Of a DNA stretch of 64,000 nt, positions 30,691 to 38,738 are shown one piece after another (the stretch's first letter is position 1; every line of letters starts with the position of its first letter). A program made the position numbers and the translations under genes. This DNA is from Brevibacillus sp051967035 (GTDB taxonomy: Bacteria; Bacillota; Bacilli; Brevibacillales; Brevibacillaceae): contig NZ_JBQCKK010000001.1 in the NCBI RefSeq assembly GCF_051967035.1, forward strand, positions 310,001 to 374,000, given 5' to 3'. The notes under the pieces are model-generated. The model had not been told where the DNA came from and searched no databases. It saw only the letters and a list, made by a program, of their open reading frames with translations.

Positions 30691-32202
30691 CTACCCGAGA
30701 ATGACAAGCGCCCCTTTTTGGATCAGTTCCTCTGCTTTCACCAGGTCGGGGTGCATTTCCCGGTCCTCGTGCAGCCGGGGAATGACGCGGCGCAGCTCAT
30801 CGTATGCTTGTTTCGTACCTGCGCCCAGCTCCCCGCTTCCGAAGTCAATCGCCTGCGCGGCCGCCACATACTCGATGGCGAGCACCTTTGCCACATTGGA
30901 GACGACGGTGCGCAGCTTGCGGGCAGCGGTTGTCCCCATGCTGACGTGGTCCTCCTGGTTTGCCGAAGACGGGATGGAATCGACAGACGCAGGATGACAC
31001 AGCCCTTTGTTTTCCGAGACGATGGAAGCGGCTACATATTGCGTAATCATAAAGCCGGAATGGAGACCGCCATTTTCGGTCAAAAAGCCGGGCAGGCCGC
31101 TCAGTTGCGGGTTGACGAGCCTCTCTGTGCGGCGCTCGGAGATGTTGGCCAGCTCGGCCATGGCAATCGCCAAAAAATCGGCGGCAAAGGCCATCGGCTG
31201 CCCGTGGAAGTTCCCGCCGGAGATGACGTCGCCTGTTTCCGTGAATAAAATCGGGTTGTCGGTCACGCTATTGCACTCCCGGGTGACGGTCGCCCAGACG
31301 TACTCCAGCGTATCGCGTGTCGCCCCGTGGACTTGCGGGAGGCAGCGCAGGCTGTACGGGTCCTGGACGCGCGGTTCGCCCTGCTCAGAGGTTCGTTCGC
31401 TGCCGGACAGGTGTGCGAGCAGTCGCCTCGCCGATTCCTGCTGTCCGGGATGCGGGCGGACGAGGTGCAACTGCGGATCAAACGCTTTCGGAATGCCGCG
31501 CAAGGCTTCCACTGTCATAGCGGCGATCAGCTCCGCGCTTTCCAGGACGACGCGGGAATCGTACAAGGCCAGGCAGAGCAAGGCGGTCATGGCCTGCGTG
31601 CCGTTAATCAAGGCCAGACCTTCTTTTGCCTGGAGACGAATGGGGGAGAGTCCGACCTCTTGGAGGGCAGCGGCTCCGCTCATCCGCTGTCCGTGGACGA
31701 ACGCTTCGCCCTTGCCCAGCATGACGAGCACCATGTGCGCGAGCGGGGCCAAATCGCCGCTGGCGCCAAGCGAGCCTTGCTGCGGAATGACCGGATGGAC
31801 GCCGCGGTTGCACAGCTCCGCCAGATGAAGCAGCGTTTCTTCCCGGATGCCGGAATAGCCTTTTGCCAGCGCATTGATGCGCAGTGCCATCATGGCGCGG
31901 ACGACTTCCGCCGGATAAGGCTCTCCCATTCCGCAGGCGTGGCTCATAATCAGGTTTTCCTGGAGCTTGCTGACATCTTCGCCCTGAATCATGACATCGG
32001 AAAATTTGCCGAAGCCTGTGGTGATGCCGTAGACGACTTTTTGCTCCTGAACCATCTTTTCGACCATCGCTCGCGAGCGGCGCACATTTTCCAGCGCTTC
32101 GGGGGTCAACTCGATCCGGTAGGCATTTCTGGCAATCAGGACGACATCTTCAATGCGCAGCTGATTTCCATTCATTTGGATGACAGGGGATTGTGGATTC
32201 AC
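30691..32202 (-). CDS. hutH: Histidine ammonia-lyase
   Basis: A 503-residue enzyme converting L-histidine to urocanate and ammonia, first step of histidine use. The MIO prosthetic group forms from Ala-Ser-Gly in GSLGASGDLAPLAHM. Other active-site parts are present: YGITTGFGKF (Tyr), NGTQAM, QDPYSLRC and FHGQPMAFA. GTG 32202 follows GGAGG by 9 bases. No hutU, hutI, hutG or hutP is adjacent, so the gene is separated from a full hut operon. Its leader has a sigma-A promoter, an attenuator-type terminator and a short ORF ending on its ribosome site. Confidence 0.93.
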   Translation of the reverse strand: MNPQSPVIQMNGNQLRIEDVVLIARNAYRIELTPEALENVRRSRAMVEKMVQEQKVVYGITTGFGKFSDVMIQGEDVSKLQENLIMSHACGMGEPYPAEVVRAMMALRINALAKGYSGIREETLLHLAELCNRGVHPVIPQQGSLGASGDLAPLAHMVLVMLGKGEAFVHGQRMSGAAALQEVGLSPIRLQAKEGLALINGTQAMTALLCLALYDSRVVLESAELIAAMTVEALRGIPKAFDPQLHLVRPHPGQQESARRLLAHLSGSERTSEQGEPRVQDPYSLRCLPQVHGATRDTLEYVWATVTRECNSVTDNPILFTETGDVISGGNFHGQPMAFAADFLAIAMAELANISERRTERLVNPQLSGLPGFLTENGGLHSGFMITQYVAASIVSENKGLCHPASVDSIPSSANQEDHVSMGTTAARKLRTVVSNVAKVLAIEYVAAAQAIDFGSGELGAGTKQAYDELRRVIPRLHEDREMHPDLVKAEELIQKGALVILG

Positions 32203-32217
32203 GGGCAGTTTCCTCCT

Positions 32218-32328
32218 TTAGCAGAGCAGAGAACGAAAAGAGCGAGGGTGTAGGACACTTGATCCTACACCCTCGCTCCCGGGTTCTATGTGATTGGATA
32301 AAACGTGCAAGCCTGGTAGTCGGCGCAT
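32218..32328 (-). CDS. Possible 36-codon leader ORF of hutH
   Basis: An ATG at 32328 opens a 36-codon frame that crosses both arms of the terminator hairpin and stops with TAA at 32220-32218. The stop overlaps the TAAAGGAGG ribosome site of hutH. GAGGA lies 8 bases before its ATG. The peptide has three His codons (8, 13, 27) and no resemblance to a known protein. Translation through the hairpin would disrupt it, and the stop position would allow coupling. Whether it is made is not known. Confidence 0.4.
   Translation of the reverse strand: MRRLPGLHVLSNHIEPGSEGVGSSVLHPRSFRSLLC
32236..32278 (-). terminator. Attenuator-like terminator in the hutH leader
   Basis: A perfect 16-bp stem (32278-32263 with 32255-32240 on the minus strand), seven-base loop and TTTT tail. 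It lies between the hutH promoter and the hutH start, so it must be passed for hutH to be expressed. Confidence 0.8.
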
Positions 32329-32384
32329 ACGTCTGTCCTCACTTTCGTTTTCGCAACTGTCAGATGATTATGGTGATTAGTATT

Positions 32385-32412
32385 ATTGTAACGGAAGTCA
32401 GCGCGCAGTCAA
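32385..32412 (-). promoter_or_regulatory. Sigma-A promoter of hutH
   Basis: TTGACT (32412-32407), a 16-base spacer and TACAAT (32390-32385) on the minus strand. The start of transcription would be near 32378, leaving a leader of about 176 bases. Confidence 0.75.
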
Positions 32413-32557
32413 GATCAAGATTGGCACGGCTCCTTCCCTATAGGGGAAAAAACGGGCTCAATCCATTTTGGGAAACTGGGCGAGTGTCGTTTCTTGAGCG
32501 GGATAAATGTCATACCATGTACTGTGTGATTTCATCAGAAAGGACGTGTTCAATTCC

Positions 32558-33340
32558 GTGGAAAAGCGACGCAAGATGCCGCCCGTGCCTCCATCGTCTC
32601 CAAGGCGTCCCAAAGAAATGCCGAAACCGCCTTCCTCGATAATGCCATTGCCGTCACCAAACGTACCTTCGCCGAACCTCCCTTCACCGAATGTACCGTC
32701 ACCGTCGAAGCCCAAAACGCCGCAAAGCTCGGAGAATCCGCAGCACAACGTCCCGGCGCGCCCGATGCCGCAGCGGCCGAACGTGCCTTCTCCTAACCAG
32801 ATTTTGCCGAATACACCAAACCCGATGCCGCCAAAACCGATGCCGTCTAATCCGATGCCGCCAAACCGAATGCCAGCGAATCCGATGCCGCCAAACCGAA
32901 TGCCAGCGAACCCGATGCCGCCAAACCGGATGCCGGCGAACCCGATGCCGCCGAACCGCAGGCCGGCCAATCCGATGCCGCCGAATGCCATGCCGAATCG
33001 CCGTCCGCCAAACGCTTCGCCAAACATGAGGCCGCCGTCGTCGGAAAATGTCCGACCAGGCTCCGAAATCGAGCTTTACCTGTTCAAGTTCCATTTCCAT
33101 ATGGACCGGATGCAGTATTTCCGCCACAAATGCGAACAATACAAGGATCATCGCCGCAAATACAGCGAATACCGCAGACATTACAAGCACCATCAGCGGA
33201 GAATGAAACATTACCACGATCGATGCCAGGTCTGGCATCATAGGGGCAGCAGCTCATTTGGTCGCAGCAGTTCCTCGTCTCACGGACATAGAGGCTCATC
33301 CTCCGGGCATGGTTGCGACTGTGGCTGCGGGTGCGATTAA
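32558..33340 (+). CDS. Pro-rich repeat protein with His/Arg-rich and Cys-rich tail
   Basis: A 260-residue low-complexity protein (277 if started at ATG 32507). The first 60% is Pro/Asn/Met/Ser: SPNVPSPNL-type units and then four to five decapeptides of the type NPMPPNRMPA, encoded by 30-base tandem repeats at 32851-32994. Next is a His/Arg/Tyr-rich helical region (EYRRHYKHHQRRMKHYHDRC), a Ser/Gly/His stretch and a terminal CDCGCGCD. There is no signal peptide or membrane helix. The composition resembles spore coat, crust or exosporium proteins, which cross-link and stack; this is an inference. GTG 32558 lies 13 bases after AAAGGA; neither candidate start has an ideal ribosome site. Confidence 0.65.
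   Translation: MEKRRKMPPVPPSSPRRPKEMPKPPSSIMPLPSPNVPSPNLPSPNVPSPSKPKTPQSSENPQHNVPARPMPQRPNVPSPNQILPNTPNPMPPKPMPSNPMPPNRMPANPMPPNRMPANPMPPNRMPANPMPPNRRPANPMPPNAMPNRRPPNASPNMRPPSSENVRPGSEIELYLFKFHFHMDRMQYFRHKCEQYKDHRRKYSEYRRHYKHHQRRMKHYHDRCQVWHHRGSSSFGRSSSSSHGHRGSSSGHGCDCGCGCD
32851..32994 (+). repeat. 30-base tandem repeats encoding NPMPPNRMPA units
   Basis: Four full copies begin at 32851, 32881, 32911 and 32941, with a partial fifth at 32971. The first two are identical; later copies differ at a few positions, mostly synonymous or Lys/Arg/Gly type changes. Confidence 0.9.
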
Positions 33341-33352
33341 GCCAAAAGCCTC

Positions 33353-33388
33353 ACAAAGGACGCCTGTTTCGTGCGGGCGTCCTTTTGC
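33353..33388 (+). terminator. Terminator of the repeat-protein gene
   Basis: AAAGGACGCC (33355-33364) pairs with GGCGTCCTTT (33376-33385), followed by TTTGC. Confidence 0.8.
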
Positions 33389-33435
33389 TGTGGGGTGATT
33401 TGCATGAGCGAATCGCAACGGTCGGCATCAAGCGA

Positions 33436-34368
33436 TCAAGGGGCAGCGGCAAACGCCTCGACCTCAACCCCGCGCTTTTTCAAATCCCGGCGCAGGGTCA
33501 ACAGCGCATCGTCTTTATTTTTGCATTCCAGCACAATATCGACATCCGCATCCCCGAGAGCGTTGACAAAAGCGATAAAATCGTCCGGATCGATGTTGTC
33601 CGCATGGGAACGAAATTCTTTGGGCGACTTCGGAGAGGACATGTGCATCTTCGGGAGGCGATCCCCCCATGTCCGGAGGATGCGGGGCAGGTACTCTGTC
33701 CAGTCCTCGCCGTTCGAGTGGCACTGGTGGTGATGGATGTCGAACACCATCGGCACCCCAATCCGCTCGCACAGCTCCAGCACCTCGCGCATGGTGAAGG
33801 AAGTGTCGTCATTTTCCACGACCAGTCGGCGCTTGACCGACTCGGGAAGCCGCGCGAAGTTCGCCGCAAACCGTTCCAGGGAAGTGGCCTTGTCCTCGAA
33901 CACCCCGCCGACATGCGTGACCAGCACGGAATTGTCGTCCAGCCCAAGCAGATCAAACACTTTGGCGTGATAGGAGAAATCCGCGATGGTCGCCTCGACC
34001 ACGGATAGCTTGTCGCTGTTCAAAATACTGTAGTGCCCCGGATGCGCTGTCAGGCGAATGCCGTTGTTGCGGATGAATTCTCCGGCTTTCTGAAAGTCCC
34101 AGGAAAACTCCTTGGCCCAGTCCCAATTTGCCGTGACCGGGTGGGTAGCCAGCGGCACGAATTCGGAGGGGAGGCGATACAAAAAAATCCGGTTTTCCAC
34201 GTTGTAGGCAAGCAAATCCATCAGATTGAAAAAATTCGTCTGCAACACGTGCCGCAGCTTTTTCAGGCGCGCCTGCGGCTCCAGTTTATTGATTTGCGCA
34301 ACGGTCGTCTTTTTGTTCGGATTGTTTTTCAGCTTCACGCTGATGCAGGCATAGCCCAAACGGATCAA
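33436..34368 (-). CDS. uvsE: UV damage endonuclease
   Basis: A 310-residue TIM-barrel endonuclease that nicks DNA 5' to UV photoproducts and other lesions. The family motifs include ANWDW, RLTAHPGHYSIL, VVENDDTSFT, MVFDIHHHQCH and KMHMSSPKS, which supply the metal-binding His, Glu and Asp. The open frame runs far upstream, but TTG 34368 is 8 bases after GGGGGTGAT, a near-perfect ribosome site, and begins the normal IRLGYACIS strand; GTG 34377 is the other option. The encoded enzyme complements SplB for UV resistance of spores. Confidence 0.9.
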   Translation of the reverse strand: MIRLGYACISVKLKNNPNKKTTVAQINKLEPQARLKKLRHVLQTNFFNLMDLLAYNVENRIFLYRLPSEFVPLATHPVTANWDWAKEFSWDFQKAGEFIRNNGIRLTAHPGHYSILNSDKLSVVEATIADFSYHAKVFDLLGLDDNSVLVTHVGGVFEDKATSLERFAANFARLPESVKRRLVVENDDTSFTMREVLELCERIGVPMVFDIHHHQCHSNGEDWTEYLPRILRTWGDRLPKMHMSSPKSPKEFRSHADNIDPDDFIAFVNALGDADVDIVLECKNKDDALLTLRRDLKKRGVEVEAFAAAP

Positions 34369-34599
34369 GGAAATCACCCCCGGGATCGTCGTCTTCCCGT
34401 AGTATCTCCCAATCCGAAAGCTGGTCTGGAATGAAAACTTCCCAGTTCGTCGTTCGTTTGCGTGGACTTTTTTGAGAAAAAATTCTAAAATAACAAATAA
34501 TTGGACAAAAGGGAGGCGGAATCGACAAGCGGGAACATGTACCAACAGCCGATTGGTTCCACGACAGATAGGGAACGGAATGGGCGAAAGGGGAAACGA

Positions 34600-35199
34600 A
34601 TGGGGGCTGTGAGTTTGGAGACGAAGCGATTGGCGGACGAATTGGCGGCGGAGGTAGTGGCGTGGCGCAGACATTTGCACCAGCATCCCGAGCTGTCGTT
34701 TGAAGAAGAAAAGACGTCCCGGTATGTGTATGAAACCTTGCAATCGTTTGGGAATCTGGTGTTGTCCCGTCCGACGAAAACGAGTGTGGTCGCTCGCCTG
34801 ATCGGCTCCCAGCCGGGAAAAGTGCTGGGGATGCGCGCAGATATGGACGCTTTGCCGATTCACGAGGAAAACGATGTGCCGTACGCTTCCCGTCATGCAG
34901 GCGTGATGCATGCGTGCGGACACGACGGACATACGGCGATGCTGCTTGGAGCGGCGAAAATCTTGTCGCAGTACAAAGACCGCATCAAAGGAGAGGTGCG
35001 CTTCTTTTTCCAGCACGCAGAGGAGCTTCCGCCAGGCGGCGCTGTCGAGATTGTCCGGGCAGGAGCGGCGGACGGCCTGGATTCGATTATCGGGATCCAT
35101 CTGGCTTCCTCCATGCCAGTCGGAAAATTCGGCCTTTTATACGGCGCGCTCACTTCTTCCACGGATCGATTTGATCTGAAGATCCAGGGCAAGGGCGGA
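34600..35199 (+). pseudogene. Truncated M20D amidohydrolase (N-terminal half only)
   Basis: The first 200 residues are a normal M20/HipO-type metallo-amidohydrolase: WRRHLHQHPELSFEE, MRADMDALPIHEEN, MHACGHDGHTAMLLG and QHAEELPPGGA give the dimetal ligands. After KIQGKGG (ends 35199), where the family continues with a HGSMPH-type segment, sequence is unrelated. The frame stays open by chance to 35427, through a terminator. The lid and C-terminal catalytic part are missing, so the product should be inactive. ATG 34600 follows AAAGGGGAAA. This looks like a deletion that removed the 3' half and joined the gene to the tail of another. Confidence 0.8.
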
Positions 35200-35342
35200 C
35201 GCAGCAGGTTGATCTTGGCAATCGCTGCGGCCGTGTACTCGCTTCCCGAATCGTCGTCGTATCCCTCGTCGTTTTCACCGGGACGTTCCTGTTCGCGACC
35301 TTGTTTGCGGAGATCGTGTTCCAAATCCAAGGGAAGTTTTAA
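35200..35342 (+). pseudogene. C-terminal fragment of a membrane-protein gene joined by deletion
   Basis: In a frame different from the amidohydrolase, positions 35200-35342 encode a hydrophobic helix (SRIVVVSLVVFTGTFLFATL) and a short polar end (AEIVFQIQGKF) with a TAA at 35340-35342. A strong terminator follows 16 bases later at the normal distance. This looks like the last membrane helix of a lost gene. Its family was not recognised. Confidence 0.5.
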
Positions 35343-35358
35343 GCCAACGGTATGGGCG

Positions 35359-35397
35359 AAAACCTTCGCGGCGCGCAACTGGCCACGAAGGTTTTTT
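35359..35397 (+). terminator. Terminator after the membrane-protein fragment
   Basis: AAAACCTTCG (35359-35368) pairs with CGAAGGTTTT (35386-35395), then T run. Confidence 0.85.
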
Positions 35398-35510
35398 CCG
35401 TCGTGCCCGGAAGGACAAAAGAATTGATCGATCAAGAATAGACAGGTATACTCTAAATAATCAGAAAGCGGACGGCTTCCGACAAAGAAAGACAGGAATG
35501 GGGAGAGCCA

Positions 35511-36302
35511 ATGATTCTTGATGTAGAGCAAGTCATGTGGCAAAGGGACGATACGGTCATTTTGCGCGACGTCAGCTGGCAGGTGCGGGAAAACGAGCAC
35601 TGGTGCCTGGTCGGTTTGAATGGTTCCGGCAAAACGAGCCTGTTGAAAATCATCTGTGGCTATACATGGCCGACAAAAGGGCGGGTCAGCGTTCTCGGAC
35701 AGGAATATGGAACGGTTGATTTGCGCGAGGTAAGAAAAGCGATCGGCTGGGTCAGCACGGCTTTGCTCGCGCAGCTTCACGAGCACGAGACGGCCTTTCG
35801 CGTCATTTTGAGCGGAAGAGAAGCGACCATTGGGCTGTATTCCGTCCCGGCGGAGGAAGATGTGCAAAAAGCGTCCGAGCTGCTCGAAACGTTTGGCTGC
35901 ACGGCGCTGAGGGACCGGCCGTTCGGAGCGCTTTCGCAAGGAGAGCGGCAAAAGGTGCTGATTGCGCGGGCGCTGATGGCGTCTCCCCGGCTGCTTATTT
36001 TGGACGAGCCCTGTACCGGGCTGGATTTGCTGGCAAGAGAGCAGCTGTTGGCGATGATTGAGCAGATTGCCAGGCAGCCGGATGGGCCGACCTTGCTGTA
36101 TGTCACGCATCATATCGAGGAGATTCTGCCCTGCTTTACCCATACCCTGCTGTTGAAGGCGGGCGAGGTAGAACAGGCCGGAAAAACGGACGAGGTGCTG
36201 ACGGCAGCGGGGTTGAGCCGCTTTTTCGGGGTTCCGGTCCAGATTGCCCGTGTACGGGGCCGCTCGTGGGTCAGCCTGGGGGAAGAGGCATCGGTGCGGT
36301 AA
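35511..36302 (+). CDS. ABC transporter ATP-binding protein, YlmA type
   Basis: A 263-residue ATPase. Walker A is GLNGSGKTS near residues 38-46, signature LSQGERQK near 143-150, Walker B LLILDEP near 163-169, and the H-loop TLLYVTHH near 195. Sequence and length fit the YlmA/ModF-type single-domain ATPases of bacilli, which lack an obvious permease. No permease is adjacent here. GGGGAGAG is 5 bases before the ATG. Substrate unknown. Although the HlyD/ABC-2 system at 5.8-8.2 kb lacks an ATPase, this protein is not its evident partner. Confidence 0.8.
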   Translation: MILDVEQVMWQRDDTVILRDVSWQVRENEHWCLVGLNGSGKTSLLKIICGYTWPTKGRVSVLGQEYGTVDLREVRKAIGWVSTALLAQLHEHETAFRVILSGREATIGLYSVPAEEDVQKASELLETFGCTALRDRPFGALSQGERQKVLIARALMASPRLLILDEPCTGLDLLAREQLLAMIEQIARQPDGPTLLYVTHHIEEILPCFTHTLLLKAGEVEQAGKTDEVLTAAGLSRFFGVPVQIARVRGRSWVSLGEEASVR

Positions 36303-36395
36303 CAGCCGATCTTTTGGCAAGAGTCGGCAACCTTGTGTATCATTGTGTATAATAGCAGTAGGAAGAAAAGCTGGGAGGAGAGGAGAGATGGAGGC

Positions 36396-37085
36396 ATGAA
36401 CAACGTGATTGCACCAATCACAGACTCCACCTGGGCGATCATCACCTACGAGGAGGCGTGGCAGAGCTACGTCAACAGCTACGTCATCAAACAAGGTGAA
36501 TCGTTTGTTGTCATCGATTCCCACTTGCGCAAGCAGCGTACGTACTTTCAGCAGGCGCTGGAGGGAATCGGTGCCAAGCCGGAGCGGATTGAATACGTTT
36601 ACTTTACCCATCGGCACGCGGACCATATCGGGAATGCCGACATGTTTCCATCCCGAAACAACTGGATTCATCTCGACGATTACTACGAGCTGGACGATTT
36701 CTCGCAGACGCTGTTCGGGCACACCTTCACGGGGAGCGGGGGAGACCTTCCGTCGCTGCGGTTTCGCCAGTTGTCCTTTCATACGGAAGGGTCCGTGGCG
36801 TTTTTCGACCCGCAGAGCAAAATTTGTTTTGTCGGGGATTATATCTGTTTTGAAAAAGCCGAGCTGGGCCAAATCGTCGGAAAAGAAAGCGAGTGTCGGG
36901 CGGCGTACAAGGCGCATGTACAAAGCTGGGCGATCAACGAGCCTGATCGCGTCGCGGAGTACGTGGAGGGGCTGGAAGCCTTGCTTGATTGGCCCATCGA
37001 ATTTTTGGCGACGGGACACGGCCCGATTTTGCAGGGCGACATCGCCGACTTTTTGCAGGAACTGCTCGCGATTTTACGCCCGTAG
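36396..37085 (+). CDS. Metallo-beta-lactamase-fold hydrolase (flavodiiron-like)
   Basis: A 229-residue MBL-fold protein. The metal motif is THRHADHIGN near residues 70-79, a variant of HxHxDH, with more ligands at FVGDYI and ATGHGP near the end. The fold and the Asp/Glu/His arrangement resemble the oxygen-binding domain of flavodiiron proteins, but no flavodoxin domain is present. ATG 36396 is placed 8 bases after GAGGAGAG; the frame extends upstream to 36333. A TATAAT at 36348-36353 could be its -10. It converges on the SurA_N gene, with a shared terminator. Confidence 0.75.
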   Translation: MNNVIAPITDSTWAIITYEEAWQSYVNSYVIKQGESFVVIDSHLRKQRTYFQQALEGIGAKPERIEYVYFTHRHADHIGNADMFPSRNNWIHLDDYYELDDFSQTLFGHTFTGSGGDLPSLRFRQLSFHTEGSVAFFDPQSKICFVGDYICFEKAELGQIVGKESECRAAYKAHVQSWAINEPDRVAEYVEGLEALLDWPIEFLATGHGPILQGDIADFLQELLAILRP

Positions 37086-37102
37086 CTTTTGGGCGGCAAA
37101 AG

Positions 37103-37146
37103 AAAAGACTTGTGCACCGAAAAAACGGGCGACACAAGTCTTTTGG
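37103..37146. terminator. Bidirectional terminator between MBL-fold and SurA_N genes
   Basis: AAAAGACTTGTG (37103-37114) pairs with CACAAGTCTTTT (37133-37144). Confidence 0.85.
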
Positions 37147-37175
37147 CATTAGGCGTGCGGGTGGATCAAGCGCGA

Positions 37176-37793
37176 CTATTCCTTTTGCTGCTCCACCAGA
37201 ACCGGGTCCATGACCTGGACGTTGTATTTTTTCTTCATTTGCTCCAGCCATTCGTCCGAATATTTGCGTCTGTTTCGCTCCTGCAGCTTCTCTGTGATCT
37301 CCGGACGCGCTTCTTCGTAGGTTTTTCCAAGCTTTTCCTTGTTCTTCTCGTAGTATTCCTTGATTTGCTCCTCTGTCACCGGATAGGCCTTTGCGAACAC
37401 TTTGTCGCGCAGCAAAAGCATGCCGAACCGCTCGCGCAGCTCTTTTTCGTTCATGTTTCGTTCCTGCAAATATTCCTGGAATTTCTCCGGTGTTTTCAAT
37501 TTATCCTTGATCGGGTTGATCTTCGCGTCGATCTCCTGCTCGGTTACTTTGATGCCTTGCGCGGCCGCTTCCTGCTTGCACAGCTCGATGGCAATCAGGT
37601 CGGTCAAGACTTTGGCGCCGGCCTCTTTTTTCATCTGTTCATAGAGCGCGGATTGCGTAATCGGGGTGTTGCCGACCGTAGCTACGGCACCTGTATGGGC
37701 GGCAGTCGAATCTTTTGCCTGCGATACGCCGATCACGGCCAGTCCCGTCAGGAGCACGGCGACTGTCAGCAGGGAGATGTCAAACTTTTTCAT
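37176..37793 (-). CDS. SurA_N-domain secreted or anchored chaperone-like protein
   Basis: A 205-residue protein with an N-terminal signal or anchor segment (about residues 8-25, cleavable after VSQA) and a SurA N-terminal-type helical domain (TVGNTPITQSALYEQMKKEAG through about residue 150). It has the PrsA/SurA architecture without any parvulin PPIase domain, so it may act as a chaperone only. Charged C-terminal helices (RPEITEKLQERNRRKYSDEW) follow. ATG 37793 is placed 9 bases after GAGGT; the longer frame from 38003 overlaps the TPR gene and is rejected. Confidence 0.72.
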   Translation of the reverse strand: MKKFDISLLTVAVLLTGLAVIGVSQAKDSTAAHTGAVATVGNTPITQSALYEQMKKEAGAKVLTDLIAIELCKQEAAAQGIKVTEQEIDAKINPIKDKLKTPEKFQEYLQERNMNEKELRERFGMLLLRDKVFAKAYPVTEEQIKEYYEKNKEKLGKTYEEARPEITEKLQERNRRKYSDEWLEQMKKKYNVQVMDPVLVEQQKE

Positions 37794-37908
37794 GGTAAGA
37801 ACCTCGCTTTCTTGCCTACATCTGTGGTATTCGTCGAGAGCAGCGATCCAGAAGGGAAACGGCCACATTCCCGCCACATATGCCGCTTTTCCGGAAGGCG
37901 GCGGCAAT

Positions 37909-37941
37909 AGAAAACCGCACACCAGAAAGTCATGTGCGGTG
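37909..37941 (-). terminator. Terminator of the TPR gene
   Basis: On the minus strand ACCGCACA pairs with TGTGCGGT (37940-37933 with 37921-37914), followed by TTTTC. Confidence 0.75.
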
Positions 37942-37972
37942 TCATGGGAATGGGGAAAAGCGGGCAAACGAT

Positions 37973-38659
37973 TTAACTGACGTGGGTCGAAGCCTTTTGC
38001 CATTCCTCCAGGCGCTTTTCCAGCTCGGAGCGGCTGAGGTGCAGCGAGTTGGCCGACTTGTTCAGCAACTGGCGAAGATGGGTCAACGCATACTCGTAAT
38101 TGCCTTTGGCGGCTTCAATCTCCGCCAGGCAAAACAGCTTCCACTCTTTGGCGGAACGTTTGGCGGCCATCAGCCGATAAGCTTCGAGCGCGCTTTCGAT
38201 TTCACCCAGTCGAGCGTGCGAGCAGGCGATGAGCGCGAGCGAATCCGTCATCCCCTGGTCGCGCTGGTAAATGCGGAAGGCGACTTCCAGCGATTCGTTG
38301 TAGCGGCCGGACGAGTAGTAGACGATCGCCAGGTTGTAAAACAGATAGTGAATCATGGCCTGGTTGAACAGGGAAGGGCGTTCCTTGCAGACGTTGATGC
38401 CCGATACAATGAACCTTTCCGCCCGTTCGTAATTGCCGATCATGATTTCATGTGTCGATTTATCGAGCATGGCTACCGCACGTGAACGATTTTTTCGATA
38501 GGATGCTTCCAGCCAGCTAAGCCGTACATCCAATCGGCGCTTGTACAGATTCGCCATATATTGAAAGCGGAAGGGCCAGTGCAGGCGAATGAACATGACC
38601 AACAGCACGGCAGCCAGTCCCGCCAGTGTTGAAGTCCAAGTAAGACTCAAATACTCCAC
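37973..38659 (-). CDS. Membrane-anchored TPR-like protein
   Basis: A 228-residue protein with one N-terminal transmembrane helix (about residues 7-25) and then helical repeats of TPR type (for example YERAERFIVSGINVCKERPS, YNESLEVAFRIYQRDQG, GEIESALEAYRLMAAK, GNYEYALTHLRQLLN). Such proteins dock partner proteins at the membrane; no specific family was recognised. The GTG 38659 is 9 bases after AGAGAGGGT. It is transcribed on the same strand as, and about 180 bases before, the SurA_N gene but has its own terminator. Confidence 0.7.
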   Translation of the reverse strand: MEYLSLTWTSTLAGLAAVLLVMFIRLHWPFRFQYMANLYKRRLDVRLSWLEASYRKNRSRAVAMLDKSTHEIMIGNYERAERFIVSGINVCKERPSLFNQAMIHYLFYNLAIVYYSSGRYNESLEVAFRIYQRDQGMTDSLALIACSHARLGEIESALEAYRLMAAKRSAKEWKLFCLAEIEAAKGNYEYALTHLRQLLNKSANSLHLSRSELEKRLEEWQKASTHVS

Positions 38660-38738
38660 GTTAATGACACCCTCTCTTTGCGCTGCCTCTATTCCCCCAT
38701 CTTAGCACAGAACCCGTCCGCGTGACAGACCATTCCCT

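Noticed and set aside
32851..32994. CRISPR-like appearance of 30-base repeats
   Set aside because: The repeats are contiguous without spacers, in frame, and encode decapeptide units of a protein.
34369..35100. Extended N terminus of UvsE in the same frame
   Set aside because: The extension lacks similarity to the family; a strong ribosome site sits just before TTG 34368.
34893..37019. 708-codon minus-strand open frame
   Set aside because: Antisense to the amidohydrolase, ABC ATPase and MBL-fold genes.
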